Below, piece after piece: positions 6,723 through 7,218 of a stretch of 7,218 bases of DNA. The DNA is from Pseudomonadales bacterium (GTDB lineage Bacteria; Pseudomonadota; Gammaproteobacteria; Pseudomonadales; Azotimanducaceae), in NCBI GenBank assembly GCA_022448765.1, contig JAKUTI010000133.1, positions 1 through 7,218 of the forward strand, given 5' to 3'. The notes below the pieces were generated by a model. That model saw nothing but the letters and a program-made list of their open reading frames with translations. It did no database searches and had not been told where the DNA came from. Position 1 is the stretch's first letter, and each line of letters begins with the position of its first letter. A program made the position numbers and the translations under genes.

Positions 6723-7218
6723 TCAACTTAGTCCTGCAATGACTGCATCGGCCATCTCATCCGTACCCACCAACGTCAGTTCCGAAACCGCGTCAGTCGG
6801 CATGATGTCCGGCGTGCGGCAATGACCCAAGACATCGGCCACCGACTGCTCCAACATATCGGCAATCTCGGGTTCCGAAAGGCTATAACGGAACATCATC
6901 GCGCCCGAAAGAATCGTCGCCAGCGGATTGGCGACGTTCTGTCCCGCAATGTCTGGTGCGCTACCGTGTACTGGTTCAAAGAGTCCCTGCGCGCTCGAGT
7001 TGAGAGAAGCCGAGGGCAGCATCCCCAGCGACCCGGTCAACATGGCCGCGACATCGGAGAGAATGTCGCCAAACATATTTCCAGTGACCATGACATCGAA
7101 CTGACCAGGATGGCGAACAAGCTGCATCCCCGCGTTGTCGACATACATGTGCGAAAGTTCCACGTCCGGATAGTCCTCATGGACCTCGTTGACCACTTCG
7201 CGCCAGAGCTGAGTGACC
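6723..7218 (-). CDS. leuB: 3-isopropylmalate dehydrogenase, C-terminal part
   Basis: LeuB oxidatively decarboxylates 3-isopropylmalate with NAD+ in leucine synthesis. Only the last 164 codons are present; the frame stays open to the right edge, so the true start is outside. From the first complete codon the piece reads VTQLWREVVNEV, then PDVELSHMYVDNAGMQL (17-33), FGDILSD (49-55) with the metal-binding aspartates, GSLGMLPSASL (62-72), EPVHGSAPDIAG (81-92) and NVANPLATILS (94-104), all typical of LeuB and in the expected order. The C-terminus is intact, ending with a TGA at 6725-6723. An internal GTG at 7196 should not be taken as the start, since the family sequence continues upstream of it. 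leuB upstream of asd is the normal arrangement in Pseudomonas-like genomes. Confidence 0.96.
   Translation of the reverse strand, partial: VTQLWREVVNEVHEDYPDVELSHMYVDNAGMQLVRHPGQFDVMVTGNMFGDILSDVAAMLTGSLGMLPSASLNSSAQGLFEPVHGSAPDIAGQNVANPLATILSGAMMFRYSLSEPEIADMLEQSVADVLGHCRTPDIMPTDAVSELTLVGTDEMADAVIAGLS

Overview
The window is a compact stretch of housekeeping and biosynthetic genes, all on the minus strand, so transcription runs from the right edge to the left. Gene content and order match the chromosomal block known from Pseudomonas, Xanthomonas and relatives: leuB, asd, (fimV), truA, trpF, (trpB, trpA), (accD), folC, a dedD-type SPOR gene, cvpA, purF. This points to a gammaproteobacterium, probably outside the enteric group, because trpF is a separate gene and trpF-trpB-trpA sits beside truA and folC. 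Base composition looks intermediate and I see no change in it across the intact genes. Genus cannot be assigned from this sequence alone.

From right to left, in transcription order: the 3' part of leuB (leucine synthesis) runs in from the right edge; asd (aspartate-semialdehyde dehydrogenase) follows after 16 nt; a 92-nt gap leads to truA (tRNA pseudouridine synthase). Then come trpF, trpB and trpA (the last steps of tryptophan synthesis), folC (folate synthesis and polyglutamylation), a membrane-anchored SPOR-domain protein, and the beginning of cvpA. Junctions are tight: trpF/trpB overlap by 20 nt, trpB/trpA by 4 nt (TTGA) and SPOR gene/cvpA by 4 nt (ATGA). This suggests translational coupling and one or a few long transcripts. 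Several start codons are not ATG (GTG for trpB and truA, TTG for trpA).

Three things depart from the usual block. fimV is missing between asd and truA. accD is missing between trpA and folC. cvpA starts normally but its reading frame stops after 47 codons, and the last ~90-110 bases at the left edge do not resemble CvpA; this could be a real insertion or rearrangement, or an assembly join. Within the proteins, the most notable point is a Glu at position 60 of TrpA, where the well-studied enzymes have the catalytic Asp60.

I found no CRISPR array, RNA gene, complete mobile element or evident new system. Apart from the left edge, this is an ordinary core-genome region.
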